From assembly GCF_018403185.1 (NCBI RefSeq), contig NZ_BOSE01000001.1:1178001-1242000 (forward strand): 64,000 nt of DNA. The letters are read 5' to 3'. The position numbers and the translations under genes are program-made. A model generated the notes under the pieces. The model was not told where the DNA came from and did not search any database. It saw only the letters and a list, made by a program, of their open reading frames with translations. Shown here in pieces: positions 1 to 7,460 of this stretch. The first letter of the stretch is position 1. The number at the start of each line of letters is the position of its first letter. Source of the DNA: Paenibacillus montaniterrae (GTDB lineage: Bacteria > Bacillota > Bacilli > Paenibacillales > Paenibacillaceae).

Positions 1-1009
1 GCATAACAGCATTTGGGCTAATATCTGCTGCATATGGCGAAATTTTGGCATCCTTTTCTAAAGAATCCAGCACTAAAATTTCGATATCTTGAGCTACAAG
101 ACGCTGCTTGTCGAACAGCTCCCATGCGCCGACAGCATTGGCCTCATTGAACATACTATTTACTTCTTCTTGCGTTGCTTGCTCATTATCCAGCATAAGC
201 TGAACTTGAGCGATTTTCTCTTTTACGTTGGTAACGGGACCTTTATAGCCAACAGCAGGACCAAAATAAGTGATAGGCAAGTATTCTCCATCAGACACAG
301 GAGTAGTGTTAATAGCCGCTGGCTTGCCTGCTTCACGTTCACCCGCATCCGCTTTGCCCTGAACCCATGCGGCTGCTGTCTCGATCCACTGGATTAGACG
401 TGATTTATCTACCTCTGGAGCTTGCGGCTCTTCACCACCGCTGCCCGGAGTTTCTGGAAGCACAATATCGGATACAGCAATTTCCAGCTGAACATTATAC
501 CAATGATTGTAAGGGGTAGGGAGATTAAAGTAGTTTTCTTTATCATTGATATGCATTAAAATATCTTGTTTTTTCCATATATCTTCAATTGCAAGCTGCA
601 CAATAACGTGATCGGGATTTTCAGCGTCGCGCACAGCTGCTACCTCATACCCTTCTTGTCCTATTGCAGTTTCTTCATTGTCTACCTTTGTAATCACTGC
701 TTTAGCTGCGCCAGACTTACGCGCTGCCAAATATGCAAATGTAGCATAATTCGATTTGCTAACCTCATGCTCAAACACCGCTTTCCCGTCAGAAACAATC
801 AGCTTGCCACTATCTTTTTTCATAAACGCGTCAGCTGCCGATGTTTCAGTCGTACCATCCTTTACATAACGGTAGGAAACCGAATATTCACCATCAGGAA
901 TAACGGCTCCGGGTTCAACATTAGCGGATACCGAATAGGGTAATGCTGCCCCAACAAGCAATGCTATAGTTAAAAGAAAAACGTTTATTTTTTGTACGAA
1001 CCTTTTCAA
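1..1009 (-). CDS. NEAT-domain haem-binding surface protein (3' end outside window)
   Basis: The minus-strand frame is open from a TTG at 1009 (preceded by AAAGGGAG) to the window edge, about 336 codons, so the C-terminus is missing. Residues 1-28 are a signal peptide (KRFVQKINVFLLTIALLVG, then a Ser-Ala end). Residues about 35-150 read as a NEAT domain: an opening DGEYSVSYRY strand, and a late strand HINDKENYF...YNHWYNVQLEI corresponding to the haem-pocket hairpin. An acidic/proline linker (PETPGSGGEEP) is followed by a FIVAR-like helical segment (DNEQATQEEVNSMFNEAN). NEAT proteins capture haem at the Gram-positive surface and pass it to Isd-type importers. The gene lies downstream of a second NEAT-like gene and a Fur box, which fits iron-starvation induction. 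Domain assignment is by motif reading only. Confidence 0.8.
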   Translation of the reverse strand, partial: MKRFVQKINVFLLTIALLVGAALPYSVSANVEPGAVIPDGEYSVSYRYVKDGTTETSAADAFMKKDSGKLIVSDGKAVFEHEVSKSNYATFAYLAARKSGAAKAVITKVDNEETAIGQEGYEVAAVRDAENPDHVIVQLAIEDIWKKQDILMHINDKENYFNLPTPYNHWYNVQLEIAVSDIVLPETPGSGGEEPQAPEVDKSRLIQWIETAAAWVQGKADAGEREAGKPAAINTTPVSDGEYLPITYFGPAVGYKGPVTNVKEKIAQVQLMLDNEQATQEEVNSMFNEANAVGAWELFDKQRLVAQDIEILVLDSLEKDAKISPYAADISPNAVM

Positions 1010-1073
1010 AATAAAAACTCCCTTTTACGTAAAATGAATTTTTGCTGCTTGTTTAAAAGTTGATTAGGATTTA

Positions 1074-1119
1074 GCAGGTAAAAGAGCGTCCTGCCAACGC
1101 AGAGCGCTCTTTTACCTGC
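1074..1119 (-). terminator. Perfect 15-bp hairpin between the two NEAT-type genes
   Basis: Arms 1074-1088 and 1105-1119 are exact reverse complements (GCAGGTAAAAGAGCG). On the minus strand no long T run follows, so it may be an attenuator or an RNA-stabilising/processing hairpin between the upstream small gene and the downstream NEAT gene rather than a full terminator. Confidence 0.6.
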
Positions 1120-1131
1120 TTCACATTAGGT

Positions 1132-1518
1132 TTAGCCCCAAACAAGAGTAAGAGGATACCATGTATTATGCCAAGGCGCTACGACTACGTGTAAGGACAA
1201 GTCAATAGGCGCAGAACTGCTGCCTGGGAAAGTAAGCTTCGTTGTATTCGTTCCAGAATCATAAACGCCTGAATAGGTTACTCCACCAACCTCAACCTCA
1301 GGGAAATAATTACCGCTTAGCGTGATCGTTACATTACCGCCAGAAACAGTAGCATTAGCTGCAATGTAGCTGCTGGAGTGAGCATGATAAGCCCCATCAT
1401 ACTCAAAATAATAGTTATAGTCGTTATACGGATTTGCAAATGCAGGAACTGCCATTGCCAACATAAGCACCAAAGCAAGCATCAATACAGTCGTCGTTTT
1501 TTTGATAGATTTCACCAT
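1132..1518 (-). CDS. Small secreted NEAT-like protein (128 aa)
   Basis: The gene encodes 128 aa from an ATG at 1518 with AAGGAG upstream. A signal peptide (residues 1-28, ending AVPAFA-NP) precedes a beta-rich domain of about 100 residues with many Tyr. The strands VTITLSGNYFPEVEVGGV, TTKLTFPGSS and LHVVVAPWHNTWYPLTLVW line up in order with the core strands of NEAT domains, including the aromatic end that normally supplies the haem ligand region. This is my inference; the domain is shorter than a canonical NEAT domain (about 120 aa). It is the first gene after an exact Fur box and is cotranscribed with, or attenuated before, the large NEAT protein at 1-1009. A secreted haemophore is the likely role; otherwise it is an unknown secreted protein. 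Confidence 0.65.
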   Translation of the reverse strand: MVKSIKKTTTVLMLALVLMLAMAVPAFANPYNDYNYYFEYDGAYHAHSSSYIAANATVSGGNVTITLSGNYFPEVEVGGVTYSGVYDSGTNTTKLTFPGSSSAPIDLSLHVVVAPWHNTWYPLTLVWG

Positions 1519-1696
1519 AATTCAAGCACTCCTTATAAATTGGATTTTGTATAAAGCCTGCTGTTCATCTATGTTGTCAATGAACGCATCGTTGCTCGAC
1601 AAGTCGAAAATACAACTAAGCTGTTGCTGCAAGCATCCCCTCCTTAAACAGCTAAAATTGTTTACTGGCAAGCCACAGCATTATGTTGAATACAAG
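1519..1696 (-). other. Long 5' leader of the NEAT-type operon
   Basis: There are about 180 nt between the Fur box and the ATG at 1518. I see no credible ORF or known riboswitch on either strand. A candidate -35 TTGATA overlaps the Fur box on the minus strand, with a weak -10 TGTATT 17 nt on. The leader is unusually long for a simple Fur-controlled gene. Confidence 0.35.
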
Positions 1697-1715
1697 GATA
1701 ATGATAATCATTATC
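1697..1715 (-). promoter_or_regulatory. Fur box, exact consensus
   Basis: The 19 bp GATAATGATAATCATTATC match the classical Fur palindrome at every position. The box is palindromic and lies between the minus-strand NEAT-type genes and the plus-strand SRPBCC/ArsR operon. The NEAT-type genes are the logical target. Fur bound with Fe2+ would repress them in iron-replete cells. Confidence 0.9.
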
Positions 1716-1881
1716 AACGATGTTGCAAAAAAAATATGTGGCTGGAGCGCGAATGTACCGGTAAACATCCTTCACGTTACGTGAATCAAGCATCGCCAGC
1801 TAACTTCAATCTATACCGAAATTATGAACGCAGTATGAACAATAGATTACAAATTTCCACTCGCCATCATTTGCCCTGCGC

Positions 1882-1964
1882 TTGACATAACACCTGAAGG
1901 TGTTACAATAAAGGAAATAACACCTGAAGGTGTTACAATAAAGGAAATAACACCTAATTGTGTT
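1882..1964 (+). promoter_or_regulatory. Promoter with three tandem ArsR-type operator palindromes
   Basis: A strong promoter reads TTGACA (1882-1887), 16 nt, TACAAT (1904-1909). Two perfect palindromes AACACCTGAAGGTGTT lie at 1889-1904 and 1919-1934, exactly 30 bp apart inside an identical 30-bp repeat. A third, imperfect copy AACACCTAATTGTGTT follows at 1949-1964. The first fills the spacer between -35 and -10, so binding would block RNA polymerase. The operon encodes an ArsR-family protein, so autorepression is the simplest reading. Confidence 0.8.
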
Positions 1965-1985
1965 ACAAATTTGGAGGTAAACATC

Positions 1986-2411
1986 ATGCAAAAGCCAGAA
2001 GCTTTAACAGAAATTCGAAAAACGATTATTATAAACGCGCCGCTTGAAAAAGCATGGCACGCAGTAGCAACATCAGAAGGCATCGCCTCATGGTGGATGC
2101 CGAATACATTTGAGCCTGTTGTCGGGAAAGAATTTATACTGCATGCAGGCCATTTCGGCGACTCCCCTTGTAAAGTGACAGAGCTTGAACCGTATAAAAA
2201 AGTCGGCTTTAACTGGGGCAAGGATTGGCATCTCACCTTCGAGCTGAAGGAGCTCGGAGATAATAAAACCGAGTTTACATTAATTCATGCTGGCTGGGAT
2301 GTGAACAAGGTGACAGAGTTTGGACAGCCGCACTCAGTAGTTCGCAATATTATGGACGGCGGGTGGGAGAAAATTGTCAAAGAAAAATTCCCTGCAGTCG
2401 TCGAGCAGTAA
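1986..2411 (+). CDS. SRPBCC/AHSA1-family protein (YndB-like)
   Basis: The gene encodes 141 aa starting at ATG 1986, 8 nt after GGAGG; an in-frame TTG at 1971 lies inside the ribosome-binding site and is unlikely. The protein is a single START-like SRPBCC fold of the AHSA1 type: N-terminal strand TEIRKTIIINAPLEKAWHAV, the characteristic SWWMPN after the first helix, and a C-terminal helix with GGWEKIVKEKF. Such proteins bind small hydrophobic ligands in a cavity, and the ligand cannot be read from sequence. The gene overlaps the following ArsR-family gene by 38 nt, and the pair shares a promoter with three operators. AHSA1-ArsR pairs are common in Firmicutes; the SRPBCC protein may bind or modify the inducer. 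Confidence 0.85.
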   Translation: MQKPEALTEIRKTIIINAPLEKAWHAVATSEGIASWWMPNTFEPVVGKEFILHAGHFGDSPCKVTELEPYKKVGFNWGKDWHLTFELKELGDNKTEFTLIHAGWDVNKVTEFGQPHSVVRNIMDGGWEKIVKEKFPAVVEQ

Positions 2412-2745
2412 GCAAGCAAACAGCGAATCGCAATATGATGTGTTTCAAGCGGTTGCCGATCCGACAAGACGCCATTTGTTGAAATTATTAACCGAGGCCG
2501 ACAAGGAAATGTCGATTGCCGCAATCAAGGAGCATTTCCCGATTAGCCGTACCGCCGTCAACAAGCATTTAAATGTGCTTCAGGGGGCTGGTCTTGTCAG
2601 CAGCAGAAAGGCTGGACGTGAAACGTTATTCAAGGCTGAGCTCAGTCCACTCGCTGAGCTTAAGCAATGGCTCGCCTTTTTTGAAAACTATTGGGATGAT
2701 AAGCTGGCTGCGCTTAAAAACTATCTCGAGGCAGATCAGCAGTAG
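2374..2745 (+). CDS. ArsR-family transcriptional repressor
   Basis: The gene encodes 123 aa from a TTG at 2374 with GGGAG five bases upstream, inside the end of the SRPBCC gene, so translation is probably coupled. A winged-helix DNA-binding domain spans residues about 20-105: AVADPTRRHLLKLL is the usual ArsR helix 1, and FPISRTAVNKHLNVLQGAGLV is the recognition helix region. No metal-binding ELCVCDL motif is present, so the sensor is of the non-metal subclass typically paired with AHSA1 proteins. It most likely represses its own operon through the AACACCT-N2-AGGTGTT sites at 1889-1964. Confidence 0.85.
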   Translation: MSKKNSLQSSSSKQANSESQYDVFQAVADPTRRHLLKLLTEADKEMSIAAIKEHFPISRTAVNKHLNVLQGAGLVSSRKAGRETLFKAELSPLAELKQWLAFFENYWDDKLAALKNYLEADQQ

Positions 2746-2807
2746 CATGCTTTACAGCCAAAAGAGCAGACCGAAAAGTGAACAGCAGAAAGGCTGGATA
2801 CGGGATT

Positions 2808-3003
2808 GTTAGTCGCTATGGAAGCTGGATAACGTTATGAGTGATAGATGCAGCCTTTCTTCGTTCTAATGAATACACAACGTTTTATTGGGCGGAACTC
2901 ACTGTACATGAGGCAGCTTTCCGCCCCTTAACGTTCTACATATTCCTTAGAGTTCCCATTGACTCCACCTCATCATTTAACGTTACCCGGATTCTTTAAG
3001 CCT
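2808..3003. repeat. R3 nested-palindrome intergenic element, copy A
   Basis: The outer ends pair (GGATAACGTTAT with AACGTTACCCGG) and inner pairs include TTCTAATGAATA with TATTCCTTAGAG and GGGCGGAA with TTCCGCCCC. The copy is closely similar along its length to 27671-27873 and, in shortened form, to 7289-7411. It ends at the stop codon of the lipoprotein gene. No ORF is supported. Confidence 0.75.
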
Positions 3004-3007
3004 CACT

Positions 3008-3763
3008 TTAGCCAGTGACGGCCGTAAGCGCAATTGATTCTCCCTCTGCCGGATCATCCTCGCTGAACTCTATAGTATCTTTAATCAGCTTCCCATCCTT
3101 ATACGTATACGTTACATTTAAATACCCGCGAATACCGGCTGATGTTCCGTCACTAACCTGAACTGAGCCGATCAGCTTGCCGTCTGCAACCGTATAGTTG
3201 AGCCAATCAGCGAATTTCGCTTCAATCGACCCGTTTGCCGCCTCGTCTGAATACAGGGACTGATCTCCTTCCAGAACGATGGTCGTTTTAGCAGCTTCCG
3301 TTACAAACGAGACATGCTCTGCAATAATATCCTCTAGCGATTCGACAGGAACTTCCTCACCAGTTTGCGAGTTCAGTACATGGCATTCAGAGACGATAAT
3401 TCCAGTACCATGATCCACAATATTGACAACAATAAGCTCATCTGCTTGATCCCCTGTTATATCCGCCGTATATACATATGGGTCGCGAATGCCGCTATTT
3501 CGCCAATTAATCGAGTTTAATTGATGGCTGCTCCACTGCACAGAAACAAGCTGAAGCAGTCCGTCCTCCCCCATTGTTCCTTCAAGCGAAAGGCCAAGCT
3601 CCTCATTGGTCCAACGTTTGGTTTGTCCAGTCGTTCCGTCAAAAGCTTCAGCGGAAGCTGGATCGTTAGCTGGATCATTAGTCTGTGCAGCATCAGGCGC
3701 TGCACTGCATGCTGTTAATGTCAGCATTAAAGCTAGTGTGCTCGCAAGCAATTTAATATTCAC
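3008..3763 (-). CDS. Lipoprotein of unknown function
   Basis: The gene encodes 251 aa starting at GTG 3763 with GGAGT upstream. A type II signal peptide ends in the lipobox LTAC-S, so the mature protein should be anchored to the outer face of the membrane from Cys19. An Ala/Asp/Asn-rich spacer of about 25 residues follows. The rest is a beta-rich region including YTADITGDQADELIVVNIV, which resembles one FG-GAP/VCBS-type calcium-binding repeat (D-x-T-G-D-x-x-D-E). I do not recognise the family. It is monocistronic, facing the R3 element on one side and separated from the CorC operon by that operon's terminator. Confidence 0.7.
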   Translation of the reverse strand: MNIKLLASTLALMLTLTACSAAPDAAQTNDPANDPASAEAFDGTTGQTKRWTNEELGLSLEGTMGEDGLLQLVSVQWSSHQLNSINWRNSGIRDPYVYTADITGDQADELIVVNIVDHGTGIIVSECHVLNSQTGEEVPVESLEDIIAEHVSFVTEAAKTTIVLEGDQSLYSDEAANGSIEAKFADWLNYTVADGKLIGSVQVSDGTSAGIRGYLNVTYTYKDGKLIKDTIEFSEDDPAEGESIALTAVTG

Positions 3764-3880
3764 TTAATCACTCCAACTTGTTCATATTGTATCTATTAAT
3801 CTAGCAGTATATTTTCATCCCAATTTTACCACATGTTGAGCGTAAAATCGAAACAGCGCAGGACTAACTCCCTTGGACAT

Positions 3881-3924
3881 AAAAAAGAGCTTGCTAAGCT
3901 CACACGAGTGGGCTAACAAGCTCT
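3881..3924 (-). terminator. Terminator of the CorC/CNNM operon
   Basis: On the minus strand AGAGCTTG...GCCCAC-TCGT-GTGAGC...CAAGCTCT forms a two-part stem followed by six T residues, directly downstream of the stop at 3935. Confidence 0.85.
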
Positions 3925-3934
3925 CCATTTACGA

Positions 3935-4996
3935 TTATCTAATAGGAACAGGCTCGAAGTTGATCGATTCGTCCTTCATATCTCCGACAATTTCCTCAAG
4001 CAGATCCTCCATCGTCACAATTCCAATCATGCTTTCATTAGCATCATGGACGATTGCCATATGAACGCGATTCTGCTGCATTTTAACGAGCACATCACTG
4101 ATTCGTGAAGCTGCGTTGAATCTTGGAATGTCATGGATGAAGTCTGCCAGCTGACATGACTGGTCAGACGCTATGGCAGTAAGAATTTCCTTCGTATTGA
4201 CAATCCCCACAAAACGATTCAATTGCTCATCGAAAACGGGATATCGAGTAAAGCTGTGCTCCTCAAGCTTCTCGATAATGGCTTCGATAGACATATCCTT
4301 ATGAATATGAACGACTCGATCAATTGGCAGCATAACTTCTTCCAGCAGGCGTTGATCGAACTCAAAAATATTTTTCAAGTATTCAAGCTCTGTTTTGTTG
4401 ATTTCTCCACCTTCAAAGCTTTCATTCACGATCCATTTTAATTCCTCTTCAGAATGCACGGTTTCATGTCCTGCCGGTTTTACGCCAAAGAGTTTAAGGA
4501 AGGATCGCGCAGCCCCATTAAGCACTTTAATAAATGGACTCATTACTTTGCCAAACCAGTAAAGAGATGGCGCAAGCAGCAAGGTCATCTTTTCAGCATA
4601 TTGAATCGCTAGTGTTTTAGGAGCCAGCTCGCCAATAACGACATGCAGAAATGTAATTATCGACAAGGCAATAACATAGGAAAGAACGGTTGCGATTGCT
4701 TCCGGAACTGCGAATTGCTCAAATACCGGATGAAGCATCTTCTCAACAGTCGGCTCCCCTAATGCGCCAAGCACGAGAGCTGTTATCGTAATTCCTAATT
4801 GACATGCCGATAAGTAGTAGTCGAGATCATTCGCAACCTTCTTGGCAATGACGGCTTTCTTGGAGCCCTCCGCAATAAGCTCATCTAATCGAGACAGTCT
4901 AACCTTCAGTATGGCAAATTCGGCGCCTACGAAAAAGGCCGTTAGCCCTATAAATACCGCGACCAAAAATAAGTTTAGAACGATTATTCCGTCCAA
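3935..4996 (-). CDS. CorC/HlyC-family (CNNM-CBS) membrane protein, C-terminally short
   Basis: The gene encodes 353 aa from a TTG at 4996 with AAGGAGG six bases before it. Three to four membrane segments of a CNNM (DUF21) domain occupy residues about 1-190 (FFVGAEFAILKVRLSRL, LGITITALVLGALGEP, HVVIGELAPKTLAIQYAEK). Two CBS motifs follow (about 205-330). CNNM proteins are linked to Mg2+ efflux or homeostasis. Compared with its upstream paralogue (436 aa) it lacks the whole C-terminal CorC_HlyC domain, and its second CBS motif reads DANESMIGIVTMED where the paralogue has the conserved DEYGGTAGIITMED. It may be a regulatory partner in a heteromer, or drifting after duplication. It is 44 nt downstream of the paralogue and cotranscribed with it. 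Confidence 0.85.
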   Translation of the reverse strand: MDGIIVLNLFLVAVFIGLTAFFVGAEFAILKVRLSRLDELIAEGSKKAVIAKKVANDLDYYLSACQLGITITALVLGALGEPTVEKMLHPVFEQFAVPEAIATVLSYVIALSIITFLHVVIGELAPKTLAIQYAEKMTLLLAPSLYWFGKVMSPFIKVLNGAARSFLKLFGVKPAGHETVHSEEELKWIVNESFEGGEINKTELEYLKNIFEFDQRLLEEVMLPIDRVVHIHKDMSIEAIIEKLEEHSFTRYPVFDEQLNRFVGIVNTKEILTAIASDQSCQLADFIHDIPRFNAASRISDVLVKMQQNRVHMAIVHDANESMIGIVTMEDLLEEIVGDMKDESINFEPVPIR

Positions 4997-5040
4997 TTCT
5001 TTTCCTCCTTGGAGGGTGCTCCTCCGAAAAAAATTATCGT

Positions 5041-6351
5041 TTACTGCTCATTCTCATGAATGACAAGAATGATTCGCTTGATTTGATAATGTTCTGTTTC
5101 TGCAATCGTCCATACATATTTTCCAACGCTTAGCTGATCGCCCTGCTCGACAAGCGTTCCTTTATGATGCTGAAACCAACCGCCCAGTGTGTCCATATCC
5201 GCCTTGTCCTCAAACACAAGATTTAGTTCTCTTTCTATATCATCCAATAGTACTCTGGCATTGATATGGTATTCGTTTTCCTTCACTTTTTGAATTTCTG
5301 CAACCTCATCTGTATCAAATTCGTCGCGAATTTCTCCAACGATTTCTTCCAAAATATCTTCCATTGTAATAATACCGGCTGTGCCGCCGTACTCGTCAAT
5401 AACAAGCGCCATATGGACACGCTCCTGCTGCATCTTCAGCATCGCTTGCTTGATCGGGGTAATCTCCAATACCGTCGGCATCTCTGTTACAAATTGTTCA
5501 ACCTTGCGCTCCCTCTTGGCAATAATATGCGGAAGCATTTTTTTTACATTGACGATCCCGATAATTTGGTCTTTATTATTGTCTATAGTAACTGGATAGC
5601 GTGTATAATTGTTTTCTTGCAAAATGCTAATAATTTCATCGTAGTTCATATTTTTGTCCAGACATACGATCGATTTGCGTGGCGTCATAACATCCTTGGC
5701 CATGCGCTCGTCAAATGTAAACACATTTTCCATATAGGTTAACTTGGATTCATCGAGTTCTCCGCCTTGATGACTTTGCGTCATAATAATTCTTAACTCA
5801 TCTTCTGAATAAATATCTTTATGCGCTTTAGAGCTTACTCCAAACCATTGAAGCAGCAAGCGAGAGGTTCCATTCAATGACCAAATAAGAGGCTTCATTA
5901 CTTTTCCAAACCAATATAGAGGTCCCGAAAGCATTAACGTAACTTTTTCCGAGAATTGAATCGCTAATGTTTTAGGCGCCATTTCCCCGATTACGACATG
6001 AAGAAACGTTACCAATATAAAAGCGATCGCATAAGAGGCAATAGAAGAGCTTGTATCTGACATCTTGAGCAAATCAAATACAGGGTACATCACACGTTCT
6101 ACAGCAGGCTTGCCGATGGCTCCCAGGCCAAGGGCAGTAACCGTAATGCCGAGCTGGCAGGCAGAAAGGTAATAATCCAAATCACTCGCTACCTTTTTCG
6201 CAATTACTGCTTTTTTATTCCCTTCATCAATCAGTTGATCAATTCTGGACATCCTGAGCTTAACTACCGCAAACTCGGACGCCACGAAAAAAGCAGTAAG
6301 CAAAATTAAAACAACTAAAATGAATAAATTAATGATTAATATATAATCCAA
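5041..6351 (-). CDS. CorC/HlyC-family (CNNM-CBS-CorC) transporter
   Basis: The gene encodes 436 aa, the full family length. The start is TTG 6351; an in-frame stop lies just upstream and the ribosome site is weak (AGGGA), but the paralogue starts with TTG at the same alignment position. The order is CNNM membrane domain (about 1-195), CBS pair (about 205-335) with the intact DEYGGTAGIITMEDILEEIVGEI motif, and a C-terminal CorC_HlyC domain (about 350-430, DMDTLGGWFQHHKGTL). Members are implicated in Mg2+/Co2+ extrusion and control of cytosolic Mg2+. It heads a two-gene operon with the shortened paralogue. I looked for an M-box Mg2+ riboswitch in the 260 nt upstream and did not see one. Confidence 0.9.
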   Translation of the reverse strand: MDYILIINLFILVVLILLTAFFVASEFAVVKLRMSRIDQLIDEGNKKAVIAKKVASDLDYYLSACQLGITVTALGLGAIGKPAVERVMYPVFDLLKMSDTSSSIASYAIAFILVTFLHVVIGEMAPKTLAIQFSEKVTLMLSGPLYWFGKVMKPLIWSLNGTSRLLLQWFGVSSKAHKDIYSEDELRIIMTQSHQGGELDESKLTYMENVFTFDERMAKDVMTPRKSIVCLDKNMNYDEIISILQENNYTRYPVTIDNNKDQIIGIVNVKKMLPHIIAKRERKVEQFVTEMPTVLEITPIKQAMLKMQQERVHMALVIDEYGGTAGIITMEDILEEIVGEIRDEFDTDEVAEIQKVKENEYHINARVLLDDIERELNLVFEDKADMDTLGGWFQHHKGTLVEQGDQLSVGKYVWTIAETEHYQIKRIILVIHENEQ

Positions 6352-6619
6352 ATTTTTCCCTGTACTAGGGATTCACCTCCGTTTTTTATAAACCAGCACA
6401 TCGACAACGAACAATAGTTTATGAAGCATGCTTAGACTCGCGCTTGTCCCCACTCCCTTCAATGTTTTGTTAGGAATATGATACGTAAACATTAGCCTCT
6501 CGGTTTCATGCTTTTTATTTCTTTTTACATATCACTATCTTTCATTTTTAGTTGATAAATTATACGACCTTGTCCTTGTTTATGCTACAATGAAATAAAT
6601 TATAAGTGAGGTGAAGCCG

Positions 6620-6880
6620 ATGAAATGGGAAGAGATTACGCAGCTGCATCCAAGCCGCTTTGTATTAGTAGAGGCGATTAAAGCTAGCTCCAGCAACCGT
6701 ATTCGTCAATTAGAAGACATTGCTGTTATTCAAGAATATGAAACTCCACAAGAAGCATGGGATGGTTACAAGAGTTTACACAAACTGCACCCAACGCGAG
6801 AACTGTATGTATTTCACACAAGTCGTAAAGATGTAGAATTGGTAGAAGAATTCTTCTCGGGGGCACGGCAGCTCATATGA
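6620..6880 (+). CDS. Small protein of unknown function, paired with a retropepsin-like protease
   Basis: The gene encodes 86 aa from ATG 6620, six bases after GAGGTG; a GTG at 6611 is inside the ribosome site. Residues read as an alpha/beta fold with no signal peptide or membrane segment (WEEITQLHPSRFVLVEAIKA, then ELYVFHTSRKDVELVEEFF). The C-terminal half resembles DUF/PD-type hypothetical proteins that sit beside aspartyl-protease genes in Firmicutes, but I cannot name the family. Its stop overlaps the start of the protease gene (ATGA), which implies translational coupling and a joint function. Confidence 0.75.
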   Translation: MKWEEITQLHPSRFVLVEAIKASSSNRIRQLEDIAVIQEYETPQEAWDGYKSLHKLHPTRELYVFHTSRKDVELVEEFFSGARQLI

Positions 6881-7266
6881 AGATACAACTCAAACATGGT
6901 CTGCCAATTGTCTCTTTGAGCTTAACCCACAACAATCACTCGGTTACTTTACCAAATGTTCTATTTGATACTGGATGTGCTGCAACGGTATTTGATACGG
7001 AAGCACTTGCTGAAATCGAAGTTTACATTGATTTTATAAACGGGAAAGCTAAACGTATGTACGGAGTAGGCGGTACAAGTGAAACTTGTTATGAGCAGCT
7101 AATCCCAGAGCTTCAAATTGAACACATTGCTTTAGATAAGCTCCCAATTCAGCTCGGTTCCATACAAGAGTCTTACGGCTTTGATGGAATATTAGGGATA
7201 GATTTTATGATCAAAACGAAATGCAAAGTTGACTTTAATGCATTGGAAATTACCTTTGCCCATTAA
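6877..7266 (+). CDS. Retropepsin-like aspartyl protease domain protein
   Basis: The gene encodes 129 aa, nearly all of it one retroviral-type aspartic protease fold. The catalytic motif VLFDTGCAATVFD has Asp31-Thr-Gly, and the conserved C-terminal GFDGILGIDFM corresponds to the second hydrophobic-hydrophobic-G signature. Single-domain retropepsins act as homodimers, each chain giving one Asp. It has no signal peptide, so a cytoplasmic role is expected. It is coupled to the small protein at 6620-6880, which may be its substrate, adaptor or inhibitor (inference). The fold call is firm; activity and substrate are unknown. Confidence 0.8.
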   Translation: MKIQLKHGLPIVSLSLTHNNHSVTLPNVLFDTGCAATVFDTEALAEIEVYIDFINGKAKRMYGVGGTSETCYEQLIPELQIEHIALDKLPIQLGSIQESYGFDGILGIDFMIKTKCKVDFNALEITFAH

Positions 7267-7437
7267 AGGGGTGTCCGACGTAAGCGAAACAGTGGCTAAG
7301 GAAACTGGATAACGCTATTTGAGACAAACGAATTCGGTCTCAGTTCTAACAAATTTCTAGCAATCAGAACATATAATGTCATCCAGATTCCTTAATCCTT
7401 CACTGTAACCCTCAAGAGCTTTTTTGGACACCCCTTT
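7264..7437. repeat. R3 element, copy B, within a 12-bp inverted repeat
   Basis: The internally shortened R3 core (7289-7411, GGCTAAGGAAACTGGATAACG...CATCCAGATTCCTTAATCC) is enclosed by perfect 12-bp arms AAAGGGGTGTCC (7264-7275) and GGACACCCCTTT (7426-7437). It lies between convergent genes and overlaps the stop region of the protease gene, so it probably also works as a bidirectional terminator. Confidence 0.75.
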
Positions 7438-7460
7438 CTAATGCTATTCCATTTCGCAAC

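Noticed and set aside
1502..1885. Plus-strand 127-aa ORF upstream of the SRPBCC gene
   Set aside because: It runs through the signal-peptide region, leader and Fur box of the opposite strand and has no ribosome site or recognisable sequence.
6352..6619. M-box or other metal riboswitch upstream of the CorC operon
   Set aside because: None of the conserved M-box or yybP-ykoY core strings is present on the minus strand.
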